A stretch of 64,000 bases of DNA from Wenxinia saemankumensis (GCF_900141735.1 NZ_FQYO01000001.1:496001-560000), one strand, 5' to 3'; counted from the stretch's first letter, positions 16,576-25,601 are shown. Notes: generated by a model not told the origin, from the letters alone. Numbers and translations: made by a program.

Positions 16576-17090
16576 GGCGTGTCTCCGGGTCGGCGCAGGC
16601 GGGTCTGCCGGCATCGCCGCGTCGATAGCCCCCGCCCCCCGGGCGGTCAACGCGGCGCCTTGCCCCGCCCGCGGGCGGGGTCGGAGGCGGCCGACAGCGC
16701 CCGCCGCGCGGACCACCCTGCCGGGGGGTGGGCGCACAGGACCCCGGGGCCGCCCCTCGCGCCCGGCCCCGTCCCCCGTGTGGCTCGGTCGGGGCCGGCT
16801 CACCGCCCTTTGCCGCGCGTGGAGGGAGGCCGGGTGCCTCGGCCCCTGCCGATGCTCCGGCCCGTCTCCCTGCCCCGCCCGCGGGCCGGGGCCGTCCATC
16901 CTGTCGGAGCCATGCAACGCTTTGCATGAAACGCGCCGGGGGGCGCGGCGATTCGGGATGCGCCCGGCGGCCCGGTCGCTAAGGTCGATCCCCGACGGGA
17001 TCCCGTGCCGCGCAAGGGGCGGCGCCGCGCGGGGGCGACAGCAACGGATGGGGTCGCGCGAAGCGCGACGGTGACGGATAGAGGCGACAG
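16576..17090. other. long GC-rich intergenic region between divergent genes
   Basis: About 515 bases between glyQ and the divergent secreted protein gene, with no convincing coding frame. It contains a perfect 18-base palindrome CCCCGCCC/GGGCGGGG around 16663-16680 and the CATGCAA inverted repeat listed separately. It must hold the glyQ promoter and that of the plus-strand gene, but I cannot point to clear -35/-10 pairs. Confidence 0.5.
16911..16928. promoter_or_regulatory. inverted repeat CATGCAA-N4-TTGCATG, possible operator
   Basis: Two perfect seven-base arms separated by four bases, AT-richer than the surrounding DNA, about 165 bases upstream of the plus-strand secreted protein gene. 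The dyad is typical of a dimeric repressor site, but no cognate regulator is identifiable. Confidence 0.35.
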
Positions 17091-18827
17091 ATGAAGACGA
17101 CATTGACAGGCCTGGCCCTGACCGGCTGGCTCGCCGCCGCCGGGGGTGCCTGGGCGCAGGATTACTGGGTGCAGGTCGAGGCGCAGCCGACCCTGTCCGA
17201 GGCGCAGGACCGCGCCCGCGCCTATGCCGCGCGGCTGCCCGAGGTGGCGGGCTTCACCCTGTCCTCCGGCTGGTACGCGGTCGCGCTGGGGCCCTTCGAA
17301 CAGGCCGAGGCGGGCAGCGTGCGGGCCCGGCTGCTCTCGTCCGGCGCGATCCCGCGCGACGCCTTCATCGTCGAATCCTCTGCCTATGGCGACCGGTTCT
17401 GGCCGGCCGGCGGCGTGCCTTCGGCCCAGCCCGCCGCCCCCGCGGCAGCGGCCCCCGCCCCGGCCGCCGAGTCCCCGGTCGAGCCCGAGCCCGAGCCCGA
17501 GCCGCAGGAGACCCTGGCCGAGGCGCAGGCCGCCGAGGCGGCCCTGTCGCGCGAGGAGAAGCAGTTCCTGCAGATCGCGCTGCAATGGGCCGGCGTCTAC
17601 GAGGGCACGATCGACGGCCTCTTCGGCCGCGGCACCCGCGGCTCGATGGCCGCCTGGCAGCAGGCCAGGGGCTACGAGACGACGGGCGTGCTCACGACGG
17701 CCCAGCGGGCCGAGCTGATCGAGGACTACAATTCCGTGCTCGACGGCATGGACATCGCCCGCGTGGTGAACCGGCAGGCCGGCATCGCCCTGGCCATGCC
17801 GACGGGCGCGGTCGAGTATACCGAGCTCTCCCCTCCCTTCGCCCGCTACGACGGCACGGGCGACGTGCCGGGCGCGATGGTGCTGCTGATCAGCCAGCCC
17901 GGGAACCAGGACACGCTCTACGGTCTCTACGAGATCCTGCAATCGCTCGAGATCGTGCCCGAGGAGGGCGAGCGCGAGCGCCGCGCCGACGGCTTCACCA
18001 TCACCGGGCAGAACCGCGACATCGTCAGCCGGACCGAAGTCGTCCTCGACGGCGACACGATCAAGGGCTGGATGCTCGTCTGGCCCGCCGGCGACGAGGA
18101 GCGGCGCACGCGGATCCTTCAGAACATGATTCCCAGCTTCGAGATCCTGCCCGGCCGGCTCGACCCCTCGGCCGCGTCGGCGGGCGAGGACCAGGCGATC
18201 GACCTCGTGTCGGGGCTGGAGATCCGCCAGCCGCTGCGGACCCGCTCGGGCGTCTTCGTCGACGCGGCGGGCCGCGTGCTGACCATCGCCGAGGCGGTGG
18301 CGGGCTGCGGGTCGGTCACGATCGACGGCGACATCCCCGCCCGCGTCAGCCGGCAGACCGACCGGCTCGCCCTGCTGGAGCCCGGGATCTCGATGGCGCC
18401 CGGCGGGACGGCGACGTTCCAGACCGGCGTGCCGCGCATCGGCTCGGAAGTGGCGATCGCCGGGTTCCCCTTCGGCGGCGTGATCGCCGCGCCCGCCCTG
18501 ACCTTCGGCACGCTCGAGGATATCCGCGGCCTCGAGGGCGAGGAGGACATCAAGCGGATCGAGGCGACGATCAGCGAGGGCGATGCCGGGGGTGCAGTGA
18601 TCGACCCGACCGGCGCGCTGCTCGGCCTGCTGCTGGCGGACAGCGACGCAGGGGGCCGCCAGATGCCCGAGGGCGTGCATTTCGTCTACGAAACCGACGC
18701 GATCCTCGCCGACCTGGAGGGCACGGGCGTCAGCCTCGCCACCGCGACGGGCGGCGCGACCGCGACGCACGAGCAGCTGACGCGCCGGGCGGCGGAATTC
18801 GCGGTCTCGGTGAGCTGCTGGGAATAG
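17091..18827 (+). CDS. secreted SPOR/peptidoglycan-binding protein with degenerate trypsin-like domain
   Basis: A 578-residue exported protein with a signal peptide (residues 1-22, cleavage after AWA). Order of parts: a SPOR-like segment (residues 24-100, [20 protein letters not shown]), a Pro/Glu linker, a PG_binding_1-like domain (about 152-215, [19 protein letters not shown]), a middle region, and a chymotrypsin-fold domain (about 375-545). The usual catalytic positions appear changed: TIAEAV has Glu401 where TNAHVV has His, TDRLALL has Arg425 where DLALL has Asp, and GDAGG has Ala499 where GNSGG/GDSGG has Ser. It therefore looks like a cell-wall-associated pseudoprotease. No frameshift is seen. 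Alignment of the Asp position is the least certain. Confidence 0.8.
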   Translation: MKTTLTGLALTGWLAAAGGAWAQDYWVQVEAQPTLSEAQDRARAYAARLPEVAGFTLSSGWYAVALGPFEQAEAGSVRARLLSSGAIPRDAFIVESSAYGDRFWPAGGVPSAQPAAPAAAAPAPAAESPVEPEPEPEPQETLAEAQAAEAALSREEKQFLQIALQWAGVYEGTIDGLFGRGTRGSMAAWQQARGYETTGVLTTAQRAELIEDYNSVLDGMDIARVVNRQAGIALAMPTGAVEYTELSPPFARYDGTGDVPGAMVLLISQPGNQDTLYGLYEILQSLEIVPEEGERERRADGFTITGQNRDIVSRTEVVLDGDTIKGWMLVWPAGDEERRTRILQNMIPSFEILPGRLDPSAASAGEDQAIDLVSGLEIRQPLRTRSGVFVDAAGRVLTIAEAVAGCGSVTIDGDIPARVSRQTDRLALLEPGISMAPGGTATFQTGVPRIGSEVAIAGFPFGGVIAAPALTFGTLEDIRGLEGEEDIKRIEATISEGDAGGAVIDPTGALLGLLLADSDAGGRQMPEGVHFVYETDAILADLEGTGVSLATATGGATATHEQLTRRAAEFAVSVSCWE

Positions 18828-18999
18828 GGCGGGCCCGCCGGCCCGGGCGGGGGCTGCCGGCCCCTTCCCCGGCCGCGCCGCTTGCCCGGACGGGCCCCGG
18901 ATCGGCGGGGCTTCGCCGGGGCGCGGTCCTTCGCGTTGCGCGCCCCCCGTTTCCCCCGCAGAAGACGGGGGCCACGCCACGACATCCGGAGATCGCCCC

Positions 19000-19440
19000 A
19001 TGCCGTCCGTCAGCCGCCTCGCCCTCGCCTCCGCCCTCGTTCCCGCCGCGATGCCGGCCGTCGCCGAGACCGACCTCTGGGCGCTGATCGAGGGGGTGAC
19101 CGTCGACGAGATCGTCACCGACACGAGCTACGAGGTCCGCAAGACCTTTCCCGACGCGCTGCTCGGCGGGGTCGAGAACGTCTCGATCACCGGCTACGCG
19201 ATGCCCTACACGGACATGGACGGCACGGTGCGCGAGCTGATGCTGGTCTCGGACATGGGGCTCTGCCCGTTCTGCGGCAGCCCGGACCATCCCGGCGCCC
19301 TGCAGGTGCTGCTCGCCGACGCGGCGACCGGCATCGAGGAGGGCGCGCGGATCACCGTGACGGGCGACCTGCGCGCCGTCACCGACCCCGAGACCTGGCA
19401 GGCGGCCGTGCTGGAAGGCGCGCGCCTCTCGGGCTCCTGA
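19000..19440 (+). CDS. secreted protein with CPFC motif, unknown function
   Basis: A 146-residue protein with a signal peptide (residues 1-22, cut after AVA). The mature domain contains VSITGYAMPYTDMDG followed by MLVSDMGLCPFCGSPDHPG, and ends in ITVTGDLRAVTDPETWQAAVLEGARL. The GY-MPY and MGLCPFC pattern resembles DUF3299-like exported proteins, with a CxxC that could bind metal or be redox active. The assignment is tentative. It follows the pseudoprotease on the same strand after about 170 bases. Confidence 0.65.
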   Translation: MPSVSRLALASALVPAAMPAVAETDLWALIEGVTVDEIVTDTSYEVRKTFPDALLGGVENVSITGYAMPYTDMDGTVRELMLVSDMGLCPFCGSPDHPGALQVLLADAATGIEEGARITVTGDLRAVTDPETWQAAVLEGARLSGS

Positions 19441-19516
19441 GGGCCGGGTCACGCCCCGCCGCAACCGCGTCCTGCCCACGGGCGAGATCGTCGCGCATCC
19501 CGCGCGCGGCGGGCTC

Positions 19517-20053
19517 ATGGGCAATCGCGGCATCCTCCACGATGCGGAGGGGCGGATGGGGCCAGCGCTCTGGCGGCACCGGGCCTGGATCGCCTGCCGG
19601 CTGGATTTCGGGGGGCGCCGGCGAAGGCTGATGGCGCCGGGGGCCTATACCGAGCTCTTCTTCCACGACGAGGCGGTCGCGCTCGCCGCGGGGCACCGGC
19701 CCTGCGCCGAATGCCGGCGCGCGGATCATCTGGCCTGGCGCGCGGCCTGGGCCGATGCCTTTGGCACCGCGCCCACCGCGCCCGACATGGACGCGATCCT
19801 GCACGCGGCCCGGGCCCATCCCGGCGCCCGCCGCATGCGGCGGTGGGAGGCGGAGACGGCCGATCTGCCGGACGGGACCTTCCTGTCGCTGCCCGGCGGC
19901 CCCGCGCTGCTGTGGGAGGGCGCGGCCCTGCCCTTCGCCCCCGGCGGCTACGCCGCGCCGCAACCCCGGCCCACCGGCCGCGTCACGGTCCTGACGCCCG
20001 AGCCCGCGGTGCGGGTCCTGCGCGCGGGCTATGTCCCGCAGGTGATCCGGTAG
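19517..20053 (+). CDS. conserved protein with Ada-like PCxxC motif, unknown function
   Basis: 178 residues from the first ATG. The segment ELFFHDEAVALAAGHRPCAECRRADHLAW contains H-x-P-C-x-x-C, similar to the zinc-binding motif of the Ada DNA-repair domain (FRPCKRC). Coding quality extends upstream of this ATG in the same frame as NRVLPTGEIVAHPARGGL, which I recall as the conserved N-terminus of the family. No ATG, GTG or TTG is available there in frame; the nearest candidate position reads GTC. The true start may be non-canonical, or the sequence may carry an error or mutation at the start codon. Function is unknown. Confidence 0.65.
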   Translation: MGNRGILHDAEGRMGPALWRHRAWIACRLDFGGRRRRLMAPGAYTELFFHDEAVALAAGHRPCAECRRADHLAWRAAWADAFGTAPTAPDMDAILHAARAHPGARRMRRWEAETADLPDGTFLSLPGGPALLWEGAALPFAPGGYAAPQPRPTGRVTVLTPEPAVRVLRAGYVPQVIR

Positions 20054-20152
20054 GGCGCGGCGACGGGCGATGGGTCCGGGCAGGCCCCCGGACGGCAGAA
20101 GGGGCGCGGCCGTCCCCGGCACGCGCCCCTCCTTGCAGATCGCCTGCGCCGG

Positions 20153-20584
20153 TCAGCCGACCAGCTTGGCGTCCATCGTGATCTCGCAGTTCAGGAGCTT
20201 GGAGATCGGGCAGGTCTCTTCGGTGGTCTTCGCGATCTTCTGGAACTGCTCCTCGCTCGCGCCGGGCACCTTGGCCTCCACCTCGACATGCGCCTTGGTG
20301 ACGGTGAAGCCGTCACCGTCCTTCTCGAGCGTGATGGTGGACTTGGCGTCGATGCTGTCCGCCTTCAGGTCCTCGCCCTCGAGATTGCCGGACAGCGCCA
20401 TCGCGAAGCAGGCGGCATGCGCGGTTCCGACCAGCTCTTCGGGGTTGGTGCCGGGGCCGCCCTCGAACCGGGCGTTGAAGCCGTAGGGGTGCTGCAGGAT
20501 CGACTTGGTCTGGGTGGTGACGTGGCCGCCGCCCGTCTTGATGCCGCCGGACCAGTGCGCCGAGCCGAATTTCTCGATAGCCAT
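20153..20584 (-). CDS. osmC: OsmC/Ohr family peroxiredoxin
   Basis: A 143-residue hydroperoxide-detoxifying enzyme. The two reactive cysteines are in AHAACFAMALSG (residue about 59) and EETCPISKLLN (about 124), the OsmC arrangement. The Arg of the active site is probably in NARFEGGPGTNPEELVG. An AGGAGGG ribosome site precedes the ATG. OsmC and OhrA are not easily separated by reading; the N-terminal SAHWSGGIKTGGGHVTTQT favours OsmC. Convergent with the preceding plus-strand gene. Confidence 0.92.
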   Translation of the reverse strand: MAIEKFGSAHWSGGIKTGGGHVTTQTKSILQHPYGFNARFEGGPGTNPEELVGTAHAACFAMALSGNLEGEDLKADSIDAKSTITLEKDGDGFTVTKAHVEVEAKVPGASEEQFQKIAKTTEETCPISKLLNCEITMDAKLVG

Positions 20585-20766
20585 GATGTGCCCTCCTTTG
20601 CTTGATAGAGGCGTTCGTATCGGGCCCGCCTGTCATCCGAAGGCGCGGGGGTCAAACCGATCGTCCGGGAAGGCGGGACGGAGGCGCCGGCCTGCCGGGC
20701 CCCCATTGCCGGAACTACGCCCCTGTCACGCGGCGGGTTCCGCGCCTGCGATGACGTCCCCGTTTG

Positions 20767-20795
20767 TTGACGAAAGGGCAGAAAGGGCATAGAGG
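20767..20795 (+). promoter_or_regulatory. probable promoter of the DEAD-box helicase gene
   Basis: TTGACG and TAGAGG are separated by 17 bases, which would give a leader of about 105 bases before the helicase ATG. The -35 is good and the -10 is weak. Confidence 0.4.
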
Positions 20796-20905
20796 GCGAC
20801 GCCAGATGGTGCGCCCGCAATCCGGCCGGCGCGCCTCGGGCCGCGTCAAGGTGAAAGCGGCCAAGAGCAATGCCGCATCCCCCATCCGACGCCGAAAGAG
20901 GCCCG

Positions 20906-22540
20906 ATGACCCAATTTACCGACCTGAACCTCGACCCCAAGGTGCTGCGCGCCGTCACCGAAGCCGGCTACGAGACGCCGACCCCGATCCAGGCGGGCGC
21001 GATCCCCGAGGCGCTGGCCGGGCGCGACGTGCTGGGCATCGCCCAGACCGGCACCGGCAAGACCGCGTCCTTCACGCTGCCGATGATCCACAAGCTCGCG
21101 CGCGGCCGCGCCCGGGCCCGGATGCCCCGCAGCCTGGTGCTGTGCCCCACGCGCGAACTGGCCGCGCAGGTGGCCGAGAACTTCGACACCTATTCCAAGA
21201 ACGTGAAGCTGACGAAGGCGCTGCTGATCGGCGGCGTCAGCTTCAAGGAGCAGGACACTCTGATCGACAAGGGCGTCGACGTGCTGATCGCGACGCCGGG
21301 CCGCCTGCTCGACCATTTCGAGCGGGGCAAGCTGCTGCTGACCGGCATCGAGATCATGGTCGTGGACGAGGCCGACCGGATGCTCGACATGGGGTTCATC
21401 CCCGATATCGAGCGCATCTTCGGCCTGCTGACCAAGAGCTATCAGACGCTGTTCTTCTCGGCCACGATGGCCCCCGAGATCGAGCGCATCACCCGCACCT
21501 TCCTCAAGGATCCCGCCCGGATCGAGGTGGCCCGGCAGGCCACCGCGTCCGAGACGATCGCGCAGGGCGTGGTCATCTTCAAGGGCAGCCGCAAGGACCG
21601 CGAGGCGAGCGAGAAGCGCGCGCTCCTGCGGGCCCTGATCGACCGCGAGGGCGAGGCGCTGACCAACGCCATCATCTTCTGCAACCGCAAGTCCGAGGTC
21701 GACATCGTCGCCAAGAGCCTGACGAAGAACGGCTACAACGCGGCCCCGATCCACGGCGATCTCGACCAGTCGCAGCGGACGCGCACGCTCGACGGGTTCC
21801 GCGAGGGAACGATCCGGCTGCTCATCGCCTCGGACGTGGCGGCGCGCGGGCTCGACATCCCCGCGGTGAGCCACGTCATCAACTTCGACGTGCCGAGCCA
21901 TGCCGAGGATTACGTCCACCGGATCGGCCGCACCGGCCGGGCCGGGCGGTCGGGCAAGGCCTTCACCATCTGCCAGCCGCGCGACGAGAAGTATCTCGAC
22001 CAGGTCGAGGCGCTGCTCGAGAAGCAGATCCCGCGGATCGAGCTGCCTAATGCCGGAGCTGCGCCGTCCGGCGAATCCGAGGCGGCCGAGACGGGCCGGG
22101 ACGACAGCCAGGGCGACCGGCCGCGCCGCACCCGCTCGCGCCGCAGCCGGTCCCGCATGGACGAGGACACCCCGCAGCAGGTGGCGGCCGAAGAGGAAAA
22201 CGCGCAGGACGATCTGGGCGACGACATCCGGGACCGCCGGGACGAGGCGCTGCAGGACGCCCCGCGCGAGGATCGGCCCCGCCGCAATCGACGCGGCGAC
22301 CGGCCCGGTCGCGAACAGGCCAACCGGGATCGGACGCCCCGGGATCAGGAAGACCGCGATCAGGCAGGCCGCGACCAGCCGGCGAAGGACCGGACCGAAG
22401 GAGCCCGGGGCGATCGCTCGCGCGGGGATCGCGGGGGCCGCGGCGACCGGCAGGGCCGGAACGAGCCGCAGGTCGTCGGCATGGGCGACGACGTGCCCGC
22501 CTTCATCGCGCAGAGCTTCGCCGAGCGCCGCTCGGAATGA
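20906..22540 (+). CDS. DEAD-box ATP-dependent RNA helicase, RhlE type
   Basis: A 544-residue RNA helicase. All motifs are present: Q motif (TPTPIQAGAIP), I (AQTGTGKT), Ia (PTRELA), Ib (TPGR), II (DEAD), III (SAT), IV (IIFCN), V (ARGLDIP) and VI (HRIGRTGRAG). The core ends near residue 385. The remaining 160 residues are a disordered tail rich in Arg, Asp and Gln with many RDR, GDR and RRS segments, as in RhlE/CsdA-like proteins that bind structured RNA or degradosome partners. The ATG follows an AAAGAGG ribosome site. Its stop overlaps the start of the next gene (ATGA). Confidence 0.94.
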   Translation: MTQFTDLNLDPKVLRAVTEAGYETPTPIQAGAIPEALAGRDVLGIAQTGTGKTASFTLPMIHKLARGRARARMPRSLVLCPTRELAAQVAENFDTYSKNVKLTKALLIGGVSFKEQDTLIDKGVDVLIATPGRLLDHFERGKLLLTGIEIMVVDEADRMLDMGFIPDIERIFGLLTKSYQTLFFSATMAPEIERITRTFLKDPARIEVARQATASETIAQGVVIFKGSRKDREASEKRALLRALIDREGEALTNAIIFCNRKSEVDIVAKSLTKNGYNAAPIHGDLDQSQRTRTLDGFREGTIRLLIASDVAARGLDIPAVSHVINFDVPSHAEDYVHRIGRTGRAGRSGKAFTICQPRDEKYLDQVEALLEKQIPRIELPNAGAAPSGESEAAETGRDDSQGDRPRRTRSRRSRSRMDEDTPQQVAAEEENAQDDLGDDIRDRRDEALQDAPREDRPRRNRRGDRPGREQANRDRTPRDQEDRDQAGRDQPAKDRTEGARGDRSRGDRGGRGDRQGRNEPQVVGMGDDVPAFIAQSFAERRSE

Positions 22541-23172
22541 GGCGGATCGGCGCGGCAATCCTCCTCACCCTGCTCGCCGCCCCCGTGGCGGCGCAGGACT
22601 GCCGCGCGATGATCAACGGCGCCGAGGTGCTGATCGCCGAGGACGTGGTGGACCGGCCGGAAAGCTCGCTGCTCGGCCGGTTCGGCGCGGCGACGCGGGA
22701 ATTCGTCCGCGATCCGCTGAACCGCCGCGCCCCGCCCTGCGACGGCGAGACGACCATCGCCTTCATGGCCGCCGTCGAGGGGCTGGGCGCTGACCAGGCC
22801 GCCACGCTCTGCCTCGCGCCGGACGCGGCGGGGGGAGAGGGCTACCAGCTGGTCCCGGGCGAGCGGTCCTCCGACGGGACCTGCCGCCGCACGGTCTGCG
22901 AGCGGATCAACCTCGCCGCCGAGGACGTGCTGGCCCTGACCGATGCAGCCCGCTCCGTCGTCGCGGGCGACCCGGTCGAGGGCGTGACGGGCGAGGACCG
23001 GCTGTCGGGCGCGCTCCTCCTCTCCGGTCAGACGGGGCTGCTGGGCGCGATCCTCAACCAGGGGGGCAGCACGCTGGGCTCGCTGGTCATGTCCAACCCG
23101 ATCGCGCTGGGCGCCGCCGCCACGACCGTCGTGGCCACGGGCGGGGCGCTCTATCTCTGCGCCGAGGAATGA
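22537..23172 (+). CDS. secreted protein with C-terminal hydrophobic segment, unknown function
   Basis: A 211-residue protein with a signal peptide (cut after PVAA, residue about 19) and about five cysteines in the mature part (DCRAM, PPCDGE, LCLAPD, GTCRRTVCE). The end is hydrophobic and Gly/Ala-rich (LVMSNPIALGAAATTVVATGGALYLCAEE), probably a C-terminal membrane anchor. I do not recognise the family. The start overlaps the helicase stop, so the two are co-translated, although a helicase and an exported protein have no obvious shared role. Confidence 0.7.
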   Translation: MRRIGAAILLTLLAAPVAAQDCRAMINGAEVLIAEDVVDRPESSLLGRFGAATREFVRDPLNRRAPPCDGETTIAFMAAVEGLGADQAATLCLAPDAAGGEGYQLVPGERSSDGTCRRTVCERINLAAEDVLALTDAARSVVAGDPVEGVTGEDRLSGALLLSGQTGLLGAILNQGGSTLGSLVMSNPIALGAAATTVVATGGALYLCAEE

Positions 23173-23175
23173 GGG

Positions 23176-23637
23176 TCAGAGCGGCAGCGCCGCGGTCGAC
23201 TTGATCTCCTCCATCGAGAGCAGCGCGGTCACGCTCTGCACCCGCACCTCCGAGATGAGCGCCTGGTAGAACACGTCGTAGGCGCGCGCATTCGCCACCC
23301 GGACCTTCAGGATGTAGTCGATGTCGCCCGCCAGCCGGTGCGCCTCCTGCACCTCGGGGCGGGATTTCAGCGCCGAGAGGAAGCGGGCCTGCCAGGCGGC
23401 CTCGTGCTCGGACGTGCGGATCAGGACGAAGAAGGTCGCCTCGAATCCCAGCTTCTCGGCGTCGAGTTCGACGATCTGCCGGCCGATGATCCCCGCCTCG
23501 CGCATCTTGCGGATCCGGGTCCAGACCGGCGTCTTGGACGAGCCCACCGCCTTGGCGATCTCGTCCAGCGAGCGCGAGGCGTCGGTCTGCAGTTCGACGA
23601 GGATCTTCCGGTCCAGCGCGTCGATACGGTCGGCCAT
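23176..23637 (-). CDS. Lrp/AsnC family transcriptional regulator
   Basis: A 153-residue regulator. An N-terminal helix-turn-helix (residues 5-60, LDRKILVELQTDASRSLDEIAKAVGSS, KTPVWTRIRKMREAGII) is followed by the RAM effector-binding domain (FFVLIRTSEHEAAWQARFLSAL ... GDIDYILKVRVANARAYDVF). It is divergent from cysG and the sulfate-reduction genes, with inverted repeats in the shared 137-base spacer. The likely target is therefore that operon, with a sulfur amino acid or intermediate as the possible effector. The start at MADRIDALD is the conserved N-terminus; a longer frame begins 19 codons earlier. Confidence 0.92.
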   Translation of the reverse strand: MADRIDALDRKILVELQTDASRSLDEIAKAVGSSKTPVWTRIRKMREAGIIGRQIVELDAEKLGFEATFFVLIRTSEHEAAWQARFLSALKSRPEVQEAHRLAGDIDYILKVRVANARAYDVFYQALISEVRVQSVTALLSMEEIKSTAALPL

Positions 23638-23657
23638 TCCACGTTTCCCCGTTTTCC

Positions 23658-23701
23658 GGAACATGCGGCCCGCCGTTTCGACGAGCGCGAACACATGTTC
23701 C
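23658..23701. promoter_or_regulatory. candidate Lrp-type operator in the cysG regulatory region
   Basis: GGAACATG (23658-23665) and CATGTTCC (23694-23701) form perfect arms 28 bases apart. The right-hand arm also lies within a compact dyad GAACA-CA-TGTTC (23689-23700). These sit between the Lrp-family gene and cysG, where an autoregulatory and operon-controlling site is expected. Confidence 0.45.
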
Positions 23702-23774
23702 TTATCTCCCGCCCCCCGGTGACTGGCAAGGGACGTCCGTTCTATATCTGCCCCAACCGACGCGGAGCCGTGAC

Positions 23775-25175
23775 ATGCGCCACTTTCCCCTCTTCCTCGA
23801 CCTGCGCGGGCGCCGCGTGGTGCTCGCCGGTGGCGGCGAGACCGCGCTGGCCAAGCTGCGCCTGATCCTCAAGACCGAGGCCCGCGTCACCGTCTTCGCC
23901 GCCGATCCCGCCCCTGCGCTGGAGCGACTCGCGGACGAGGGGAAACTGACCCTCGTCCGGCGCGACATCGACGAGGGAGACGCGGTCTGCGCCGCGCTGG
24001 TCTACGCGGCCGCGGACGACGACGAAGCCGATGCGCGCACGGCCCGGATCGGACGGCACGCGGGGGCGCTGGTCAACGTGGTCGACAATCTCGAGGCGAG
24101 CCAGTTCATCACCCCGGCCATCGTCGACCGCGACCCCGTCGTCGTCGCCATCGGGACCGAGGGCGCGGCCCCGGTCCTCGCCCGCCGGATCAAGGCCGAT
24201 CTCGAAAGCCGCCTGCCCGCGTCGCTCGGCCTGCTGGCCCGGATGGGCCGCGCCTTCCGCAAGGCGGCCGAGGCCCTGCCGCACGGCGCGCAGCGCCGCG
24301 ACTTCTGGGCGCGCTACTACGACCGCGCAGGCCCCGAGGCTCTGGCGCGGGGCGGCGAGGCGGCGGTGGAGCGCGCGCTGTCCGACACGCTCGACGCGGT
24401 GGTGATGGGCGGCCGCGCGCCGGGCCATGTCTGGTTCGTCGGCGCCGGTCCGGGCGATCCCGACCTGCTGACGATGAAGGCGCGCCGCGCGCTGGACGAG
24501 GCCGATGTCGTCATCTTCGACCGGCTGGTCGCCCCGCCGATCCTGGAACTCGCCCGGCGCGAGGCGGTGATGATCGATGCCGGGAAGGAGGGATTCGGCC
24601 CCTCGGTCCCGCAGGCCGAGATCGACGCCACGATCGCGGATCACGCGAGGAAGGGCCGGCAGGTCGTGCGCCTGAAATCGGGCGATCCCACGATCTTCGG
24701 CCGTCTCGACGAGGAGATCGCGGCCTGCGAGGCGGCCGGCGTCGACTTCACCATCGTCCCCGGCATCACCGCCGCCTCCGCCGCCGTCGCCGGCATCGGG
24801 CAGAGCCTTACCCGGCGCGGCCGGAACGCGGGCGTGCGCTTCCTGACCGGCCACGACGTGCAGGGCTTCGCCGAGCACGACTGGCAGGCGCTCGCCCGGC
24901 CGGGCGAGGTCGCGGCCATCTACATGGGCAAGCGCGCCGCCCGCTACGTCCAGGGCCGGCTGATGATGCACGGGGCCGATCCCGCGACCCCGGTCAGCGT
25001 GATCGAGAACGCCTCGCGCCCCGATCAGCGGATCCTGTCGACCACGCTCTCCCGGCTGGAGCCGGACCTGACCGAGGCGGGCCTGACCGGCCCCGCCCTC
25101 ATCCTCCTCGGCCTCGCCCCGCGGGCGGCCCTCGCCCTCGCCGCCGACCACCCCCTCGAAAGGATCGCCAGATGA
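23775..25175 (+). CDS. cysG: siroheme synthase CysG (trifunctional)
   Basis: A 466-residue fusion making siroheme from uroporphyrinogen III. Residues 1-210 are the dehydrogenase/ferrochelatase part: FPLFLDLRGRRVVLAGGGETALAKLRLILK with the NAD-binding loop, then FITPAIVDRDPVVVAIGTEGAAP. From about residue 217 comes the SAM-dependent uroporphyrinogen methyltransferase, with VGAGPGDPDLLTMKARRALDEADVVIFDRLV, VRLKSGDPTIFGR and VVPGITAASAA-type VPGITAASAAVAG. Siroheme is the cofactor of the sulfite reductase encoded two genes downstream. The stop overlaps the DUF2849 gene by four bases. Confidence 0.95.
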   Translation: MRHFPLFLDLRGRRVVLAGGGETALAKLRLILKTEARVTVFAADPAPALERLADEGKLTLVRRDIDEGDAVCAALVYAAADDDEADARTARIGRHAGALVNVVDNLEASQFITPAIVDRDPVVVAIGTEGAAPVLARRIKADLESRLPASLGLLARMGRAFRKAAEALPHGAQRRDFWARYYDRAGPEALARGGEAAVERALSDTLDAVVMGGRAPGHVWFVGAGPGDPDLLTMKARRALDEADVVIFDRLVAPPILELARREAVMIDAGKEGFGPSVPQAEIDATIADHARKGRQVVRLKSGDPTIFGRLDEEIAACEAAGVDFTIVPGITAASAAVAGIGQSLTRRGRNAGVRFLTGHDVQGFAEHDWQALARPGEVAAIYMGKRAARYVQGRLMMHGADPATPVSVIENASRPDQRILSTTLSRLEPDLTEAGLTGPALILLGLAPRAALALAADHPLERIAR

Positions 25176-25474
25176 GCCGCGCCTTCACCCCCAAGGTCGT
25201 CACCGCCAATTCCCTGCTGGAAGGCGACGCCGTCTGGCTGACCGAGGACGACCGCTGGACCAAGGTCATGGCCGAGGCCGAGCTGATCGAGGACGAGGCC
25301 CACGCCCAGATCCGTCTTCTCGACGCGCAGGCCCGCGCCGGCGAGGTGGTCGGCCCCTATCTCGCCGATGCGAGAGAGGGCGAGAACGGCCCCGAGCCGG
25401 TCCATTTCCGCGAGGAATTCCGCACTCGCGGCCCGTCCAACTATGCCCATGGCAAGCAGGTCGAACGCGCCTGA
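25172..25474 (+). CDS. DUF2849 domain protein
   Basis: A 100-residue soluble protein beginning AFTPKVVTANSLLEGDAVWLTEDDRW and ending in FREEFRTRGPSNYAHGKQ. This matches DUF2849, which in alphaproteobacteria is encoded between cysG and the sulfite reductase gene. Function is unknown; the constant context suggests an accessory role in sulfite reduction. It is translationally coupled to cysG. Confidence 0.88.
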   Translation: MSRAFTPKVVTANSLLEGDAVWLTEDDRWTKVMAEAELIEDEAHAQIRLLDAQARAGEVVGPYLADAREGENGPEPVHFREEFRTRGPSNYAHGKQVERA

Positions 25475-25601
25475 GTGACACAAGCCCCGGCCCCGCGCCG
25501 GGGCCCCGACGAACGACGCGCCACGGCCGCCGCAGGGCCCCGGATCAGGTCCGGGGCGGGGCGCACCGGGAGCGACCCGCGAGAGAAAGGCACGAGACGC
25601 C

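Noticed and set aside
20804-20906. A basic leader peptide (MVRPQSGRRASG...) upstream of the helicase
   Set aside because: The frame simply continues as a shadow through the helicase gene, has no ribosome site and shows no attenuator structure.
20846-22558. A 570-codon open frame antisense to the DEAD-box helicase
   Set aside because: It shadows a gene with all helicase motifs and has no motif or ribosome site of its own.
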